A DNA stretch of 64,000 bases from Mesorhizobium sp. B2-1-8 (GCF_006442545.2 NZ_CP083952.1:3155501-3219500), one strand, 5' to 3'; positions 8,849 to 18,142 are shown, numbered from the stretch's first letter. Program-made: numbers and translations. Notes: generated by a model from the sequence alone, not told the origin.

Positions 8849-9811
8849 TTACTTCGCCTGCACAAGCGTCTGCAGCATGGGGCGGGTCGGGGCGAAGAAG
8901 GTCGTGCCGGTGTGCGGCGTCGAGACATCGAGCAGCCGGTCGTAGGCGCCGGGCGGATCGCCCACATACATGCGCTGCAGCATCTTTTCGGTGACCCAGA
9001 GATATCTGCTGTAGCCGATGAAGTAGGTGCCGAACTCGTTCTGCCCTGGCCTGCCGAACGGCATGTTGTCGCGCAATATATCGTATTCGTTGCCGTCGGC
9101 ATCCTCGATGGTTGCCAGTGACTTGTGCGATTTGCGGGGCGCGTCGTCATCGTCGATTTCGATGTTGTCGATCTTGGTGCGGCCGATGATCGCCTCCTGC
9201 TCGGTCGTCGGAATGCGCGCCCAGGCCTTGAGATCGTGCAGGTATTTCTGGACCACGACATAACTGCCGCCGGCAAAGTCGGGATCCTCGTCACCGACCC
9301 GCGCCGAGGCGGGCAAATCGAGGCCGGCCGGGTTGGCGGTGCCGTCGACAAAACCGAGCAGGTCGCGGGCATCGAAATAACGAAAGCCCGTCACTTCGTC
9401 GACGACGCTCACACCGGGACCAAGCCTGTCGAGAAGGATGCGTTCGAATTCGAAGCACATGTCGGGCCGCTCGGAGCGGATGTGGAAGAGCAGGTCGCCC
9501 GGTGTCGTTGGCGCCGAATGGACCGCGCCCTTGATCGGCGCGAACGGCTTCAACTCCAGCGGCCGGCGGCCGGGGCTGAGCCGGTCCCAGAGATCGCTGC
9601 CGATACCGGCGATGCAGGACAAGCGGCCGCCAAGGTCGCGGAATCCGACAGTCTTGACCAGATCGTCGAGCTCGCCGAGCACGGAACACACCCTGGCCAG
9701 GGCCGGCTGTTCGTCGGCGACGGTGACGACAAGGAAAATCGCCGACTGCGACAGCGGGGCATCGACACTCTGCGCATCGATCGGCACGCGATCCCAGTTC
9801 TTGCCCGACAT
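8849..9811 (-). CDS. Dyp-type haem peroxidase
   Basis: A 320-residue dye-decolourising peroxidase. The defining GxxDG motif is GFVDG at residues 153-157 (catalytic Asp156); the proximal haem ligand is probably His229 in RKSHKSLA, and the distal Arg is Arg247 in DILRDNMPFG. There is no signal peptide, so it is cytoplasmic or encapsulated; no encapsulin gene is near and I see no obvious encapsulin-targeting tail. It probably acts on H2O2 with an unknown organic substrate. Confidence 0.9.
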   Translation of the reverse strand: MSGKNWDRVPIDAQSVDAPLSQSAIFLVVTVADEQPALARVCSVLGELDDLVKTVGFRDLGGRLSCIAGIGSDLWDRLSPGRRPLELKPFAPIKGAVHSAPTTPGDLLFHIRSERPDMCFEFERILLDRLGPGVSVVDEVTGFRYFDARDLLGFVDGTANPAGLDLPASARVGDEDPDFAGGSYVVVQKYLHDLKAWARIPTTEQEAIIGRTKIDNIEIDDDDAPRKSHKSLATIEDADGNEYDILRDNMPFGRPGQNEFGTYFIGYSRYLWVTEKMLQRMYVGDPPGAYDRLLDVSTPHTGTTFFAPTRPMLQTLVQAK

Positions 9812-9944
9812 CCAAGAATCTCCGCTTGTTCACGGATTTGTTTCAGATCGTCCGACATCAGGCAACACCGGATGAATTGCCTCTTTATCGACACGCGGAT
9901 GCGGGTAGAGTGCGGCAAGAATTCAATCAACCTGTTCGGAGCTG

Positions 9945-12900
9945 ATGCTCGCACGCCTGTTCGTGATATTCGGTGGCCTGTTCGTGCTGGTGCTGCTTGC
10001 GGCGCTGGTGGTGCCGTATTTCGTCGACTGGACCGGCTACCGCGCCGAGTTCGAGCGCGAGGCAAGCGCCATCCTCGGCCGCAAGGTGACCGTACGGGGC
10101 GACGCCACGGCAAGGCTGTTGCCGTTTCCCTCGGTAACCTTTTCAAACGTCGCCGTCGCCGGTGGTCCCGACGGCCAGCCGGCCATGACCGTCGAGACGT
10201 TTTCGATGGATGCCGAACTGGCGCCCTTTCTGCGCGGCGAAGTGCTGATCTTCGACATGCGGCTGGTGCGACCGAAGGCGACCATAGATATCGCCGCCAA
10301 TGGTACCGTCGACTGGGCGATGCGCCCATCCTCGCCCTTCGACCCCAGCCAGATCTCGATCGAGAAGCTGTCGGTGACGGAAGGGCAGGTCGAACTGCGC
10401 CATGCCGCCGGCGGCCGTAGCCACATCTTTTCCGAGATCAACTCGACCATTTCAGCCAAGTCGCTGGCCGGTCCGTGGCGCATGGACGGCACGTTGCGGC
10501 TGGACGGGTTGCGGACGACGGTCGCGGCGTCGACCGGCAAGGCCGAACCCTCCGGGCAGATGCGGTTGCGGGTGAAGGCGGACCCCGATGCCTATCCACT
10601 GGTCATCGAGACCGACGGCAATGCCGGCATCGTCAACGGTGCCGCCGTCTATTCCGGCCAGTTCAAGATTTCGGGTGCCGACAAGGATAGTGCCAACAAG
10701 AATTCAGCCGAGTTGCGCGGCACGGATGGCGAGACGGTCAAGGTCAGCGCCGGCAAGCCCGATCCGGGTTTCCGGCTGAACGGCAAGTTCTCGCTCGACC
10801 ACCACAAGCTTGGCGTCGATGAATTCCGTTTCGAGACCGGTCCGCTCGACAATCCCTACACCGCCGACGGCAAGGCTTCGATCGATCTCGGCCAGAAACC
10901 GAGCTTCGCCATCGAGGCCAACGGCGCACAGGTGCAATTCGACGAGGCGGTGGGTGCGCCGGCCGGCGCCGGCCTGACGCTCGACCAGCGTATCGCCGGG
11001 CTCGAACAGGCGCTGCTCGATCTGCCGAAGCCGACCATTCCCGGCACGGTCGAGGTCAAGCTGCCAGCGGTGGTGGCCGGCGACACGACGGTGCGCGATG
11101 TTCATCTTTCGGCCGAGCCGGTCGGTGACGGCTGGTCGGTGAAATCGCTGGCCGCGACCTTGCCGGGCCGCACCAAACTGGAGGCCGACGGCAAGGTCAT
11201 GCTCAACGTGCAGGGCCGTTTCGGCTTCACCGGCTCGTTGCTGCTGGCCGTGGCGCAACCTTCGGGTTTTGCGGCGTGGCTGTCGAAGGATGTCGACGAG
11301 GCGATCCGCCGTCTGCCTGCCGCAGGCTTCAAGGCCAAGGTCGATCTCTCCGAAAACCATCAGTCCTTCAGCGACCTCGAATTGATCCTGGGCAAGGCGA
11401 AGTTTTCCGGCCGCATCGATTCCAGCCAGCCTGAGGACGCAAAGCCCTCGGTGCTGATGCGGCTCGAGGGCGGTGACCTCGATGTCGACGGGCTGGCGGC
11501 CTTCGCCTCGATCTTCGTCAGCGACAAGGGCGCCAACCGCTTTGCCAACAGCGACCTCGATTTCCAGATCAAGGCCGGCCCGGTCAGCGCCGGTGGCTTG
11601 ACCGCCGATACCGTCGATACCGCGCTCAGGCTGCGGAACGGGCTGCTCGAAATCGACCGGCTGTCGGTCGGCGGACTGGCCGGCGCCTCGATCAGCGCCA
11701 CCGGCCGGATCAAGGATTTCCCGGCGAGCCCGACCGGCAAGCTCGATGCGTCCGTTGTCGCGGTCGACCTCAAACCGCTGATCGACGTCGCCGCGCAGCA
11801 TTATCCTGACAATGCCGTGCTGAAGGGGCTCGCGGGCCGCGCCGCCGCTTATCCCGACCTGTTCCAGGATGCGCGCATCGACCTCGTGGCCAGTGCCGCC
11901 GACAATGGCGACGGCACCACGGGCCTGGCGGTGAGCGGCCAAGGCAAGGCCGGCGGCTCGGCGTTTTCGGCGTCGCTGTCGGGAAGGGGCGCGGTGGACA
12001 AGCTCGCCGACGCGCCGGTGACACTGACTTTCAATGCCAGGAACCCGGACGCGACCGCCTTGCTGGCGCTCTACGGCCTGCCGGCGCTGCCGCTCGGCAT
12101 GCTGGGCGAAGCAAGCACCGATATCCAGGCCAAGGGCACGTTTGGCGGCGGCCTGGCGACGACCTTCAGCCTTGCCGGCAACGACTTCAAGGCCGGCTTC
12201 GAGGGAACGGTCGCAGACACGCCGCAAGGTCCGACGGCCAAGGGCAAGGTCAATCTCGACGCGTCCGACATCGAGCCGTGGCTAATGACGACGGGAATCG
12301 GCCTGCCCGGCATGGGCGCCGGCATGTCGACATCGCTGGCCGCGCAGGCCGATTACGGCAACGGCCTGCTGGTGCTCTCCGGGCTCAGCGGCGCCATCAA
12401 CGAGGCGGCTGTGTCGGGCGACATCAACCTCGATGTCAAGCAAGGGGTCGACGGCAAGGACGGCGTGCCGCATCTGGCCGGCGCACTGGCGCTCGACGAA
12501 CTCGACCTCGATCCGATGGCGGTGGCGCTGTTTGGCGATTCCGCTTTTCTCATGGACAAGAATGGGGCCGACAAGAGTGAGAAGGCAGGTGCGTGGCCGT
12601 CGGCGCCGTTCAGCCAGAAGTCCAGCCTGCCGTTCACTGCCGATCTCGACCTGACCACGGCTTCGCTGGCCGCCGGCCCGTTGGCCACCGCTTATGATGC
12701 GGCCTTCTCGCTCAAGCTCGACCCGGAAGGCATTCGGGTCGCCGATCTCAAAGCCAAGTTCCTCGGCGGGGCGCTCTCTGGCCTGTTCGAATTGAAGAAC
12801 AATGACGGCACCGGGCTTCTCACCGGACAGATGAAACTGGCGGGTGCCGATCTGGCTGATGTGTTGCCGAACGCGGGCATCGGCGGCAGCGGCGATTTCT

Positions 12901-13925
12901 CGACGACGCTGTCGACCAGCGGCAAGTCGGTCGATGCGATGATTGCCGCTCTGTCGGGATCCGGCACGGCGACGCTGAAGGGCTTGCAGATCGCCGGCGT
13001 CAATCCTGACGCGTTCGCCGCGTTCCTCGCCAAGGCGGATGCGATCGGCCGCGATATCGACGCCGCCAAGACGGCCAGCTTCGCGCCTGGCATCGCCGCC
13101 GCCGGCAGCTTCGCCGCAAAAGACGCCGAGGTCGCCTTCACGATTGCCGGCGGCACGCTCAGGGCGCCGCCGATCAGCCTTGAAAATCCGGCGGCGACCT
13201 TGTCGGCCGACATCACGGCCGACCTCAATGCCAGCACGGTTTCGGCCAAGGGCGCGGTCACCTATCGGCCCGGCGACGCGGCGCTGGTCGGCTCCGAGCC
13301 GGTCGTGAATTTCACCGCGGAGGGCCCGTTCGGCGCCGTGAAACGGCAGTTCGACAGCGAGCCGCTGGCGCAGTTCCTGACCCAGCGCGCGCTGGAAAAA
13401 GAACAGCAACGCGTCGAGGCGATGCAGGCCGCGCTGCTGGAGAAACAGCGGCTGCGGCGCGAGGTGCGCTACTACGCGGCACTCCAGGATGCCCGCGACA
13501 AGGCCGCTGAGGAACTGCGCCAACAGGAGGAAGCGGCGCGCCTGAAAGCAGAGGCCGACGCCAAGGCGAAAGCGGAAGCCGACGCTCAGGCCCAGGCTGA
13601 AGCGGATGCCAAGGCGAAGGCCGACGCGGAAGCGAAAGCCAAGGCGGATGCAGAAGCGAAAGCCAAGGCCGATGCCGATGCCAAGGCTGCAGCGGAACAG
13701 CAGGCGGCGGACGAGGCGGCCAAGGCGCAGGCCGAGCAGGAGCGTCAGAAGGCGGAGGAGGCGATGCGCATTGCCTCCCAGGAAAAAGCCAGGCTCGAAG
13801 CCGAGCGCAAGGCGGCGGAACAGGCGCCCAAGGCCGAGCGCGTGCCCGCCAACGACAATCCGTCTCCGGCCAAGCCGAAAGCCAATCCATTCACGGTCGA
13901 CAACCTGTTGAAGTCGCTGCAATAG
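9945..13925 (+). CDS. AsmA family protein with charged coiled-coil tail
   Basis: A 1326-residue envelope protein. Residues about 5-28 are an N-terminal membrane anchor (LFVIFGGLFVLVLLAALVVPYFVDW) followed by the AsmA start VDWTGYRAEFEREASAILGRKV. The middle is long, beta-rich AsmA/DUF3971-like repeat, typical of bridge-like proteins that influence outer-membrane lipid and protein homeostasis. From about residue 1135 a Lys/Ala/Glu coiled coil begins, containing a near-perfect repeat of AKADAEAK units (about 1190-1240), before a proline-rich tail. The tail is the unusual part; cytoplasmic AsmA proteins do not need it. It stands alone. Confidence 0.87.
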   Translation: MLARLFVIFGGLFVLVLLAALVVPYFVDWTGYRAEFEREASAILGRKVTVRGDATARLLPFPSVTFSNVAVAGGPDGQPAMTVETFSMDAELAPFLRGEVLIFDMRLVRPKATIDIAANGTVDWAMRPSSPFDPSQISIEKLSVTEGQVELRHAAGGRSHIFSEINSTISAKSLAGPWRMDGTLRLDGLRTTVAASTGKAEPSGQMRLRVKADPDAYPLVIETDGNAGIVNGAAVYSGQFKISGADKDSANKNSAELRGTDGETVKVSAGKPDPGFRLNGKFSLDHHKLGVDEFRFETGPLDNPYTADGKASIDLGQKPSFAIEANGAQVQFDEAVGAPAGAGLTLDQRIAGLEQALLDLPKPTIPGTVEVKLPAVVAGDTTVRDVHLSAEPVGDGWSVKSLAATLPGRTKLEADGKVMLNVQGRFGFTGSLLLAVAQPSGFAAWLSKDVDEAIRRLPAAGFKAKVDLSENHQSFSDLELILGKAKFSGRIDSSQPEDAKPSVLMRLEGGDLDVDGLAAFASIFVSDKGANRFANSDLDFQIKAGPVSAGGLTADTVDTALRLRNGLLEIDRLSVGGLAGASISATGRIKDFPASPTGKLDASVVAVDLKPLIDVAAQHYPDNAVLKGLAGRAAAYPDLFQDARIDLVASAADNGDGTTGLAVSGQGKAGGSAFSASLSGRGAVDKLADAPVTLTFNARNPDATALLALYGLPALPLGMLGEASTDIQAKGTFGGGLATTFSLAGNDFKAGFEGTVADTPQGPTAKGKVNLDASDIEPWLMTTGIGLPGMGAGMSTSLAAQADYGNGLLVLSGLSGAINEAAVSGDINLDVKQGVDGKDGVPHLAGALALDELDLDPMAVALFGDSAFLMDKNGADKSEKAGAWPSAPFSQKSSLPFTADLDLTTASLAAGPLATAYDAAFSLKLDPEGIRVADLKAKFLGGALSGLFELKNNDGTGLLTGQMKLAGADLADVLPNAGIGGSGDFSTTLSTSGKSVDAMIAALSGSGTATLKGLQIAGVNPDAFAAFLAKADAIGRDIDAAKTASFAPGIAAAGSFAAKDAEVAFTIAGGTLRAPPISLENPAATLSADITADLNASTVSAKGAVTYRPGDAALVGSEPVVNFTAEGPFGAVKRQFDSEPLAQFLTQRALEKEQQRVEAMQAALLEKQRLRREVRYYAALQDARDKAAEELRQQEEAARLKAEADAKAKAEADAQAQAEADAKAKADAEAKAKADAEAKAKADADAKAAAEQQAADEAAKAQAEQERQKAEEAMRIASQEKARLEAERKAAEQAPKAERVPANDNPSPAKPKANPFTVDNLLKSLQ

Positions 13926-13944
13926 GGCCGCGCTGTCCGGCTGC

Positions 13945-14838
13945 TCACCCGAGAGGCATCGTCTCGAACGTTTCGGCGCCGTCAGCGACGTATCTGGCGT
14001 GGCGGAAGTCGCGGATGGTGGCAAGCTTGCCGCCCTGCCAACCCAGCAGGATGAAGTATGTCGGCGCAGCCTTCGGGTCGTTGGGATCGCGCACGAGGAT
14101 TGCCGGACGGCCTTCGACGAAACCAGGCTGGAAATGCCAGTCCTGCACCCGCGAATAATTGCCGAAATAGGTGGCCACCTCCTTGCGACCGTTCAGCCTT
14201 GCCCTGGCCACCAGTTCCAGCCGCACTTCATCGGCCAGCATGTCCCGCACGGCGTCGAAATCGCGGGCGTTGAAGCGATCGACATAGGCGTCGAGCAACA
14301 GGCGCTCCGATGCACTCAGCCGAGGAACAGGACGATCGTCCTGTTCCTCGGCGATTTCACGCAACCGGCCACGGCCACGATGCAGCGCGGCCTTGATCGC
14401 GGGGATGCTGGTGTCGAGCGTGGTGCTGATCTCCTGCAGCGAATAGCCCAGGACATCCATCATGATGACGCTGCTTCGTTGCGCGACGGGAAGGCGCATG
14501 AAACTGTGCAATCCGGCTGCCGCGGCCTGCCGGGCGGCGATGGAATTTGCCGGGTCGGCGATCATGTCCGGCTCCTCGTCGGAGAAAGTCTTCTCACGGG
14601 CGCGGCGGCGCAGGAAATCGAGCGCCGCATTGTGGGCGATGCGAAACAGCCAGCCTTCGGGATTGGCGATCGGCCCGGCGCCGGGCAAGGCCTCGAATGC
14701 CTTGGCCAAGGCCTCCTGCAAGACGTCCTCGCCATCGACGACCGAACCTGTCATGCGGGCGCAGTAGCGATGCAGCTTGGGGCGCAATTCGCCGAACAAG
14801 CGGTCGAAAGGCTCGCGGATTTCGCCTTGACTGTTCAT
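13945..14838 (-). CDS. ECF sigma factor with C-terminal SnoaL-like domain
   Basis: A 297-residue sigma-70 family protein. Region 2 (about residues 10-75) contains DGEDVLQEALAKAFEAL, and region 4 (about 115-165) is the helix-turn-helix MMDVLGYSLQEISTTLDTSIPAIKAALHRGRGRLRE. Residues about 180-295 form an NTF2/SnoaL-like domain (LLDAYVDRFNARDFDAVRDMLADEVRLEL). This is the architecture of ECF41/ECF56-type factors, in which the tail controls activity in place of an anti-sigma factor. No anti-sigma gene is adjacent. A small gene lies 33 bp upstream on the same strand and is probably in the same unit. Confidence 0.88.
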   Translation of the reverse strand: MNSQGEIREPFDRLFGELRPKLHRYCARMTGSVVDGEDVLQEALAKAFEALPGAGPIANPEGWLFRIAHNAALDFLRRRAREKTFSDEEPDMIADPANSIAARQAAAAGLHSFMRLPVAQRSSVIMMDVLGYSLQEISTTLDTSIPAIKAALHRGRGRLREIAEEQDDRPVPRLSASERLLLDAYVDRFNARDFDAVRDMLADEVRLELVARARLNGRKEVATYFGNYSRVQDWHFQPGFVEGRPAILVRDPNDPKAAPTYFILLGWQGGKLATIRDFRHARYVADGAETFETMPLG

Positions 14839-14871
14839 GCTGCGGCCGTTCTTGGCGTGGTTCTATCCAGG

Positions 14872-15177
14872 CTACTCATCCAGCATCCGATAATGGCCCA
14901 CAACCGTCATCACGTCACGATGCGGAGGGTCGATGCAGCGATCCCTGATGCCATTTTGGAAGGCCTCGAAAGCGGCAAGTCCTGTGATGATGTCGGCATG
15001 CTCGTCGGTTTCGATCTCGACGAGATGGACGAAAGTGCCGTCGCCGGAGCGCCAGGTCATGTAGCGAACGCCTTCCGGCGATTTGCCGCGCAGTTCCTCG
15101 AACACAGCCTTGACCAGGCGCTCGTTCTCGTCGGCCCGGTCCGGCTTCGTCTTGTAGCGTATCAGATGGTGTTTCAT
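14872..15177 (-). CDS. Small dimeric alpha/beta-barrel-like protein
   Basis: A 101-residue protein. The ATG at 15177 is preceded by AAAGGAG at eight bases; the longer frame to 15270 is not supported. The pattern HLIRYKTKPDRADENERLVKAVFEEL, then GVRYMTWRSGDGTFVHLVEIE resembles the antibiotic-biosynthesis-monooxygenase/DUF1330-like ferredoxin fold. It is co-directional with and 33 bp from the ECF sigma gene. ECF41-type sigmas usually sit beside a small oxidoreductase-like partner, so this may be the partner or a target here. No catalytic residues are evident. Confidence 0.7.
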   Translation of the reverse strand: MKHHLIRYKTKPDRADENERLVKAVFEELRGKSPEGVRYMTWRSGDGTFVHLVEIETDEHADIITGLAAFEAFQNGIRDRCIDPPHRDVMTVVGHYRMLDE

Positions 15178-15282
15178 CGCATCGGCTCCTTTGGCTATCG
15201 CGTGTCCAAGACGCCGCGGCCAGGCCAAAGGATTCGGATTCCGAATAAATTGTTCGATATCGGCCCGCACGGACGCCGGGCG

Positions 15283-15714
15283 TCAGTCTTGGCCCCGATC
15301 GAGCAGGCGCCGCAGCATGGGTTCTATGCGCGAGAGCTCGTCGAGATGCGCGGCGGACAATTCGGCAAGGCAATCGTCGGCGCGCTCGGTCAGCCGCAGC
15401 AGCACGCGGCGGTGGTCGTCCTTGTCCTGGTCGCGCACGACCAATCCCGCCTCGCCGAGGCGGTTGACCAGTTCGACGGCGCTGTGGTGGCGGATGCGCA
15501 GGCGTTCCGCCAGGTCGCCGACCGTCACCGGCCCGCCGCCGGGAAATCCCCTGATCGCCAGCAGTGCCTGGTGCTGGCGCGGGGTCAGGCCGGCGTCCTC
15601 GGCCTGCACCTGGCTGAATTCGAGGAAGCGGCGGATCAGGTAGCGGAACTCGGACAGCCGCTGGTAGTCGGATTGCCTGATGGTGGGGCGTGGTGTCTTG
15701 GGCGGCTGCTTCAT
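15283..15714 (-). CDS. MarR family transcriptional regulator
   Basis: A 143-residue winged-helix regulator starting at the ATG at 15714. LTPRQHQALLAIRGFPGG is helix 2 and the turn; VTVGDLAERLRIRHHSAVELVNRLGEAGLVVR is the recognition helix; DDHRRVLLRLTERADDCLAEL is the wing and following helix. The huge open frame extending to 17703 on this strand is a shadow of the chloride-channel gene. It is divergent from that channel gene and a palindrome lies between them, suggesting control of the channel and itself. The ligand is unknown. Confidence 0.87.
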   Translation of the reverse strand: MKQPPKTPRPTIRQSDYQRLSEFRYLIRRFLEFSQVQAEDAGLTPRQHQALLAIRGFPGGGPVTVGDLAERLRIRHHSAVELVNRLGEAGLVVRDQDKDDHRRVLLRLTERADDCLAELSAAHLDELSRIEPMLRRLLDRGQD

Positions 15715-15781
15715 ATCGGAGATGTCTTCGTTTTCCGGTGAAAGCTCAAACGAAATTTCGAGTAACCGGCTTGAACAGATA

Positions 15782-15796
15782 TATCGTGTTACGATA
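15782..15796. promoter_or_regulatory. Probable MarR operator
   Basis: TATCGT-GTT-ACGATA is an inverted repeat with perfect six-base arms, lying 68 bp upstream of the MarR start and 81 bp upstream of the channel start. MarR proteins typically bind short palindromes of this type in the divergent promoter. The assignment rests on position and symmetry only. Confidence 0.55.
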
Positions 15797-15876
15797 CATA
15801 GCCGACCGACATCCGGCTGGCCACTTCGACCGTGCCGCTGAACCAGACACGGCCACCGCCAGGAAGCAAAGCCACC

Positions 15877-17676
15877 ATGAAGACCCACAACTCCAATCCC
15901 GGTCATCTCAGGGATTTCACCACGGATGCCCGAGTGTTGCTCGTCGCCGCGATAGCGGTGGTGGTGGCGACCGCCGGGCTGTTTGCCGGCATCGTGCTTC
16001 TGAAGCTGATCCGGCTGGCCACCAACATCGCCTATTTCGGTCAGTTCTCGCTCGCCGAGCTGAAGCTGCAGGATACGCCGCTCGGGCTTGCCGCTGTCAT
16101 CGTTCCGGTCGTCGGCGCGCTGATCATCGGCCTGATGGCGCGCTATGGCAGCGAGAAGATCCGCGGCCACGGCATTCCCGAGGCCATCGAGGCGATCCTG
16201 CTCGGGCGTTCCAGACTGGACGCCAAGGTGGCAATCCTGAAGCCGCTGTCGTCGGCGATCTCGATCGGCTCCGGCGGGCCGTTCGGCGCCGAGGGGCCGA
16301 TCATCATGACCGGCGGTGCCATCGGCTCGCTGATCGCGCAGATGCTGCCGGTCAGCGACAACGAGCGCAAGACACTGTTGGTCGCGGGGGCGGCGGCCGG
16401 CATGACCACCGTGTTCGGCACGCCGATCGCCGCCATCATGCTGGCGGTGGAACTGCTTTTGTTCGAATGGACGCCACGCAGCTTCATTCCCGTGGCGGTG
16501 GCGGCCATCGTGGCGGAGGTGGAGCGCACGATGCTGCACATGCCGGGGCCGATCTTTCCGTTCCAGGGCAGCATGGCGATTTCTTTCCTCGGCCTTGGCG
16601 GCTGGGTGCTGATCGGCATCTGCGCAGGTCTTTTGTCGGGACTGCTGACGCAGATGGTCTATGCCTGCGAGGACGGCTTCCAGAAGCTGCCGATCCACTG
16701 GATGTGGTGGCCGATGCTCGGCGGCCTGGTGGTCGGCATCGGCGGCTTGATCGACCCGCGGGCGCTCGGCGTTGGCTATGACAACATCGCCGACATGCTG
16801 GACGGCCGCACGATCGCCACCGCGGCACTGCTGCTGCTGGTGGTCAAAGCCATCATCTGGTCGGTGGCGCTCGGCTCGGGAACCTCGGGCGGCGTGCTGG
16901 CGCCGCTGCTGATCATGGGTGGCGCAATGGGCGCGGTGCTTGCCGGAATCCTGCCGGCGGCGGACCCGGGCTTCTGGGCGCTGCTGGCCATGGCCGCCAC
17001 CATGGGCGGCACGATGCGCGCGCCGCTGACGGCCACTTTCTTCGCAGTCGAGCTGACCGGAAACACGCATGTGCTGGTGCCGCTGATCGCGGCTTGTGCG
17101 GCGGCGCATGCGGTCACCGTATTGTTGATGAAGCGTTCGATCCTGACCGAGAAGATCGCCAGACGGGGACATCATCTGGTTCGCGAATATCGCGTCGACC
17201 CATTCGCGCTCACCAGGGTGCGCGAGGTGATGACGTCGGACGTCGAGAGCGTGCCGACGACGATGACGCTGCATGGCGCGGCCGCCTTCCTGACCGCGCC
17301 GGAAACCCGGCATCCGAGTTTTCCCGTGGTCGATGAAAACAGGCAGGTGCTCGGTCTTATCGATCCGCCGGCGATCCTGCGCTGGCGCCGTGCCGGCAAG
17401 CACCGGACGACGACGCTCGGCGAACTGCTGGCCGGAAGCAAGGTGACGCTGGCCTATCCCGACGAATATCTGGAAGGCCTGTCGGACAAACTGTTGACGG
17501 CCAATGTATCGCATCTGCCGGTCGTGGCGCGTGAGGATGGAAGACTGGTCGGCTATGTCGGCTGGAAGGATCTGATGCGCGTGCGCTCGCGCAAGCAGGC
17601 CGAGGAGCGCGAGCGTTCGACCTTGCTCGGCTTCGGCACCAGACGCAAGAGTGAGGAAGGCACGGTTTCGTCTTAA
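15877..17676 (+). CDS. ClC-type chloride channel/transporter with two CBS domains
   Basis: A 599-residue membrane protein. I prefer the ATG at 15877 to the GTG at 15832 because AGGAA lies upstream of it. The anion-selectivity motifs are present: GHGIPEA at about 97-103, GSGGPFGAEGP at about 131-141 (Glu139 is the gating glutamate) and GSGTSGGVLAP at about 333-343. Residues about 430-560 form a cytoplasmic CBS pair (VREVMTSDVESVPT, then SHLPVVAREDGRLVGYVGW). It moves chloride or another anion across the inner membrane, possibly coupled to protons. The 3' end overlaps the convergent RHH gene by four bases. Confidence 0.9.
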   Translation: MKTHNSNPGHLRDFTTDARVLLVAAIAVVVATAGLFAGIVLLKLIRLATNIAYFGQFSLAELKLQDTPLGLAAVIVPVVGALIIGLMARYGSEKIRGHGIPEAIEAILLGRSRLDAKVAILKPLSSAISIGSGGPFGAEGPIIMTGGAIGSLIAQMLPVSDNERKTLLVAGAAAGMTTVFGTPIAAIMLAVELLLFEWTPRSFIPVAVAAIVAEVERTMLHMPGPIFPFQGSMAISFLGLGGWVLIGICAGLLSGLLTQMVYACEDGFQKLPIHWMWWPMLGGLVVGIGGLIDPRALGVGYDNIADMLDGRTIATAALLLLVVKAIIWSVALGSGTSGGVLAPLLIMGGAMGAVLAGILPAADPGFWALLAMAATMGGTMRAPLTATFFAVELTGNTHVLVPLIAACAAAHAVTVLLMKRSILTEKIARRGHHLVREYRVDPFALTRVREVMTSDVESVPTTMTLHGAAAFLTAPETRHPSFPVVDENRQVLGLIDPPAILRWRRAGKHRTTTLGELLAGSKVTLAYPDEYLEGLSDKLLTANVSHLPVVAREDGRLVGYVGWKDLMRVRSRKQAEERERSTLLGFGTRRKSEEGTVSS

Positions 17677-17900
17677 GTATTGCCGGCGCCGCGCTTCGCC
17701 CACTCCAGGACATGGAGCCTCAGCGCCGAGGACAGGTTGGTGTCGCGCGGCCGGATCTCGTCGACTTCGGCAACGAGGGCGGCGAGCGTCAGCTTTCTCG
17801 CCGCTGCGATGGCGACGAGATCGTCATAGAAGGGCTTTTCGAGGGAATAGCTGGTGCGATGGCCGCGAATGGTCACCGAGCGTTTTTCGACGGCGCTCAT
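17673..17900 (-). CDS. Ribbon-helix-helix domain protein
   Basis: A 75-residue protein matching the RHH_4 group: RSVTIRGHRTSYSLEKPFYDDLVAIAA gives the strand and first helix and LTLAALVAEVDEIR the second. Proteins of this group are presumed DNA-binding. The start overlaps the stop of the DUF4169 gene by ATGA, so it is translationally coupled as the last gene of an SspB-DUF4169-RHH unit. The same order is, from general knowledge, frequent in alphaproteobacteria. No target is known. Confidence 0.8.
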   Translation of the reverse strand: MSAVEKRSVTIRGHRTSYSLEKPFYDDLVAIAAARKLTLAALVAEVDEIRPRDTNLSSALRLHVLEWAKRGAGNT

Positions 17901-18130
17901 TGACCGTCTGGTTGGCTGGGATCGTCAGATTGGCTGGGGTCGCAAGGTTCGCCGGGCTTTTCGCGGTGATGGCCCGCGACGAATTTTTCGCTCCTGTCGG
18001 CGATCAGGCGGTCGCGCTGCTTTTCGGCCTTGGTGCGGCCGTGCAAGGCACGATTCTGGCTGGCCGCTTGTTCCTTGTCGTCCCGCGCCTTCTGCTTGCG
18101 AGCCTGGCGGAGATTGACGATGTCGGCCAC
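17897..18130 (-). CDS. DUF4169 family protein
   Basis: A 77-residue, highly charged protein. MADIVNLRQARKQKARDDKE is the recognisable family start, followed by basic helix (QNRALHGRTKAEKQRDRLIADR) and a polar, probably disordered tail rich in Ser, Asp and Pro. Function unknown. It lies 12 bp after sspB and overlaps the RHH gene by four bases. Confidence 0.8.
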   Translation of the reverse strand: MADIVNLRQARKQKARDDKEQAASQNRALHGRTKAEKQRDRLIADRSEKFVAGHHREKPGEPCDPSQSDDPSQPDGQ

Positions 18131-18142
18131 GGACCGCGAAGC

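Noticed and set aside
13555..13700. DNA minisatellite or CRISPR-like array
   Set aside because: The repeated bases follow from AKADAEAK codons inside the AsmA frame; units are contiguous without spacers.
12282..14024. 580-residue minus-strand frame over the AsmA tail
   Set aside because: Leu/Gly/Phe/Arg repeats mirror the AKADAEAK coding repeat; no protein features.
15283..17703. 806-residue minus-strand frame over the ClC channel
   Set aside because: Only its last 143 residues (the MarR gene) look like protein; the rest is low-complexity His/Arg/Gln shadow of the channel gene.
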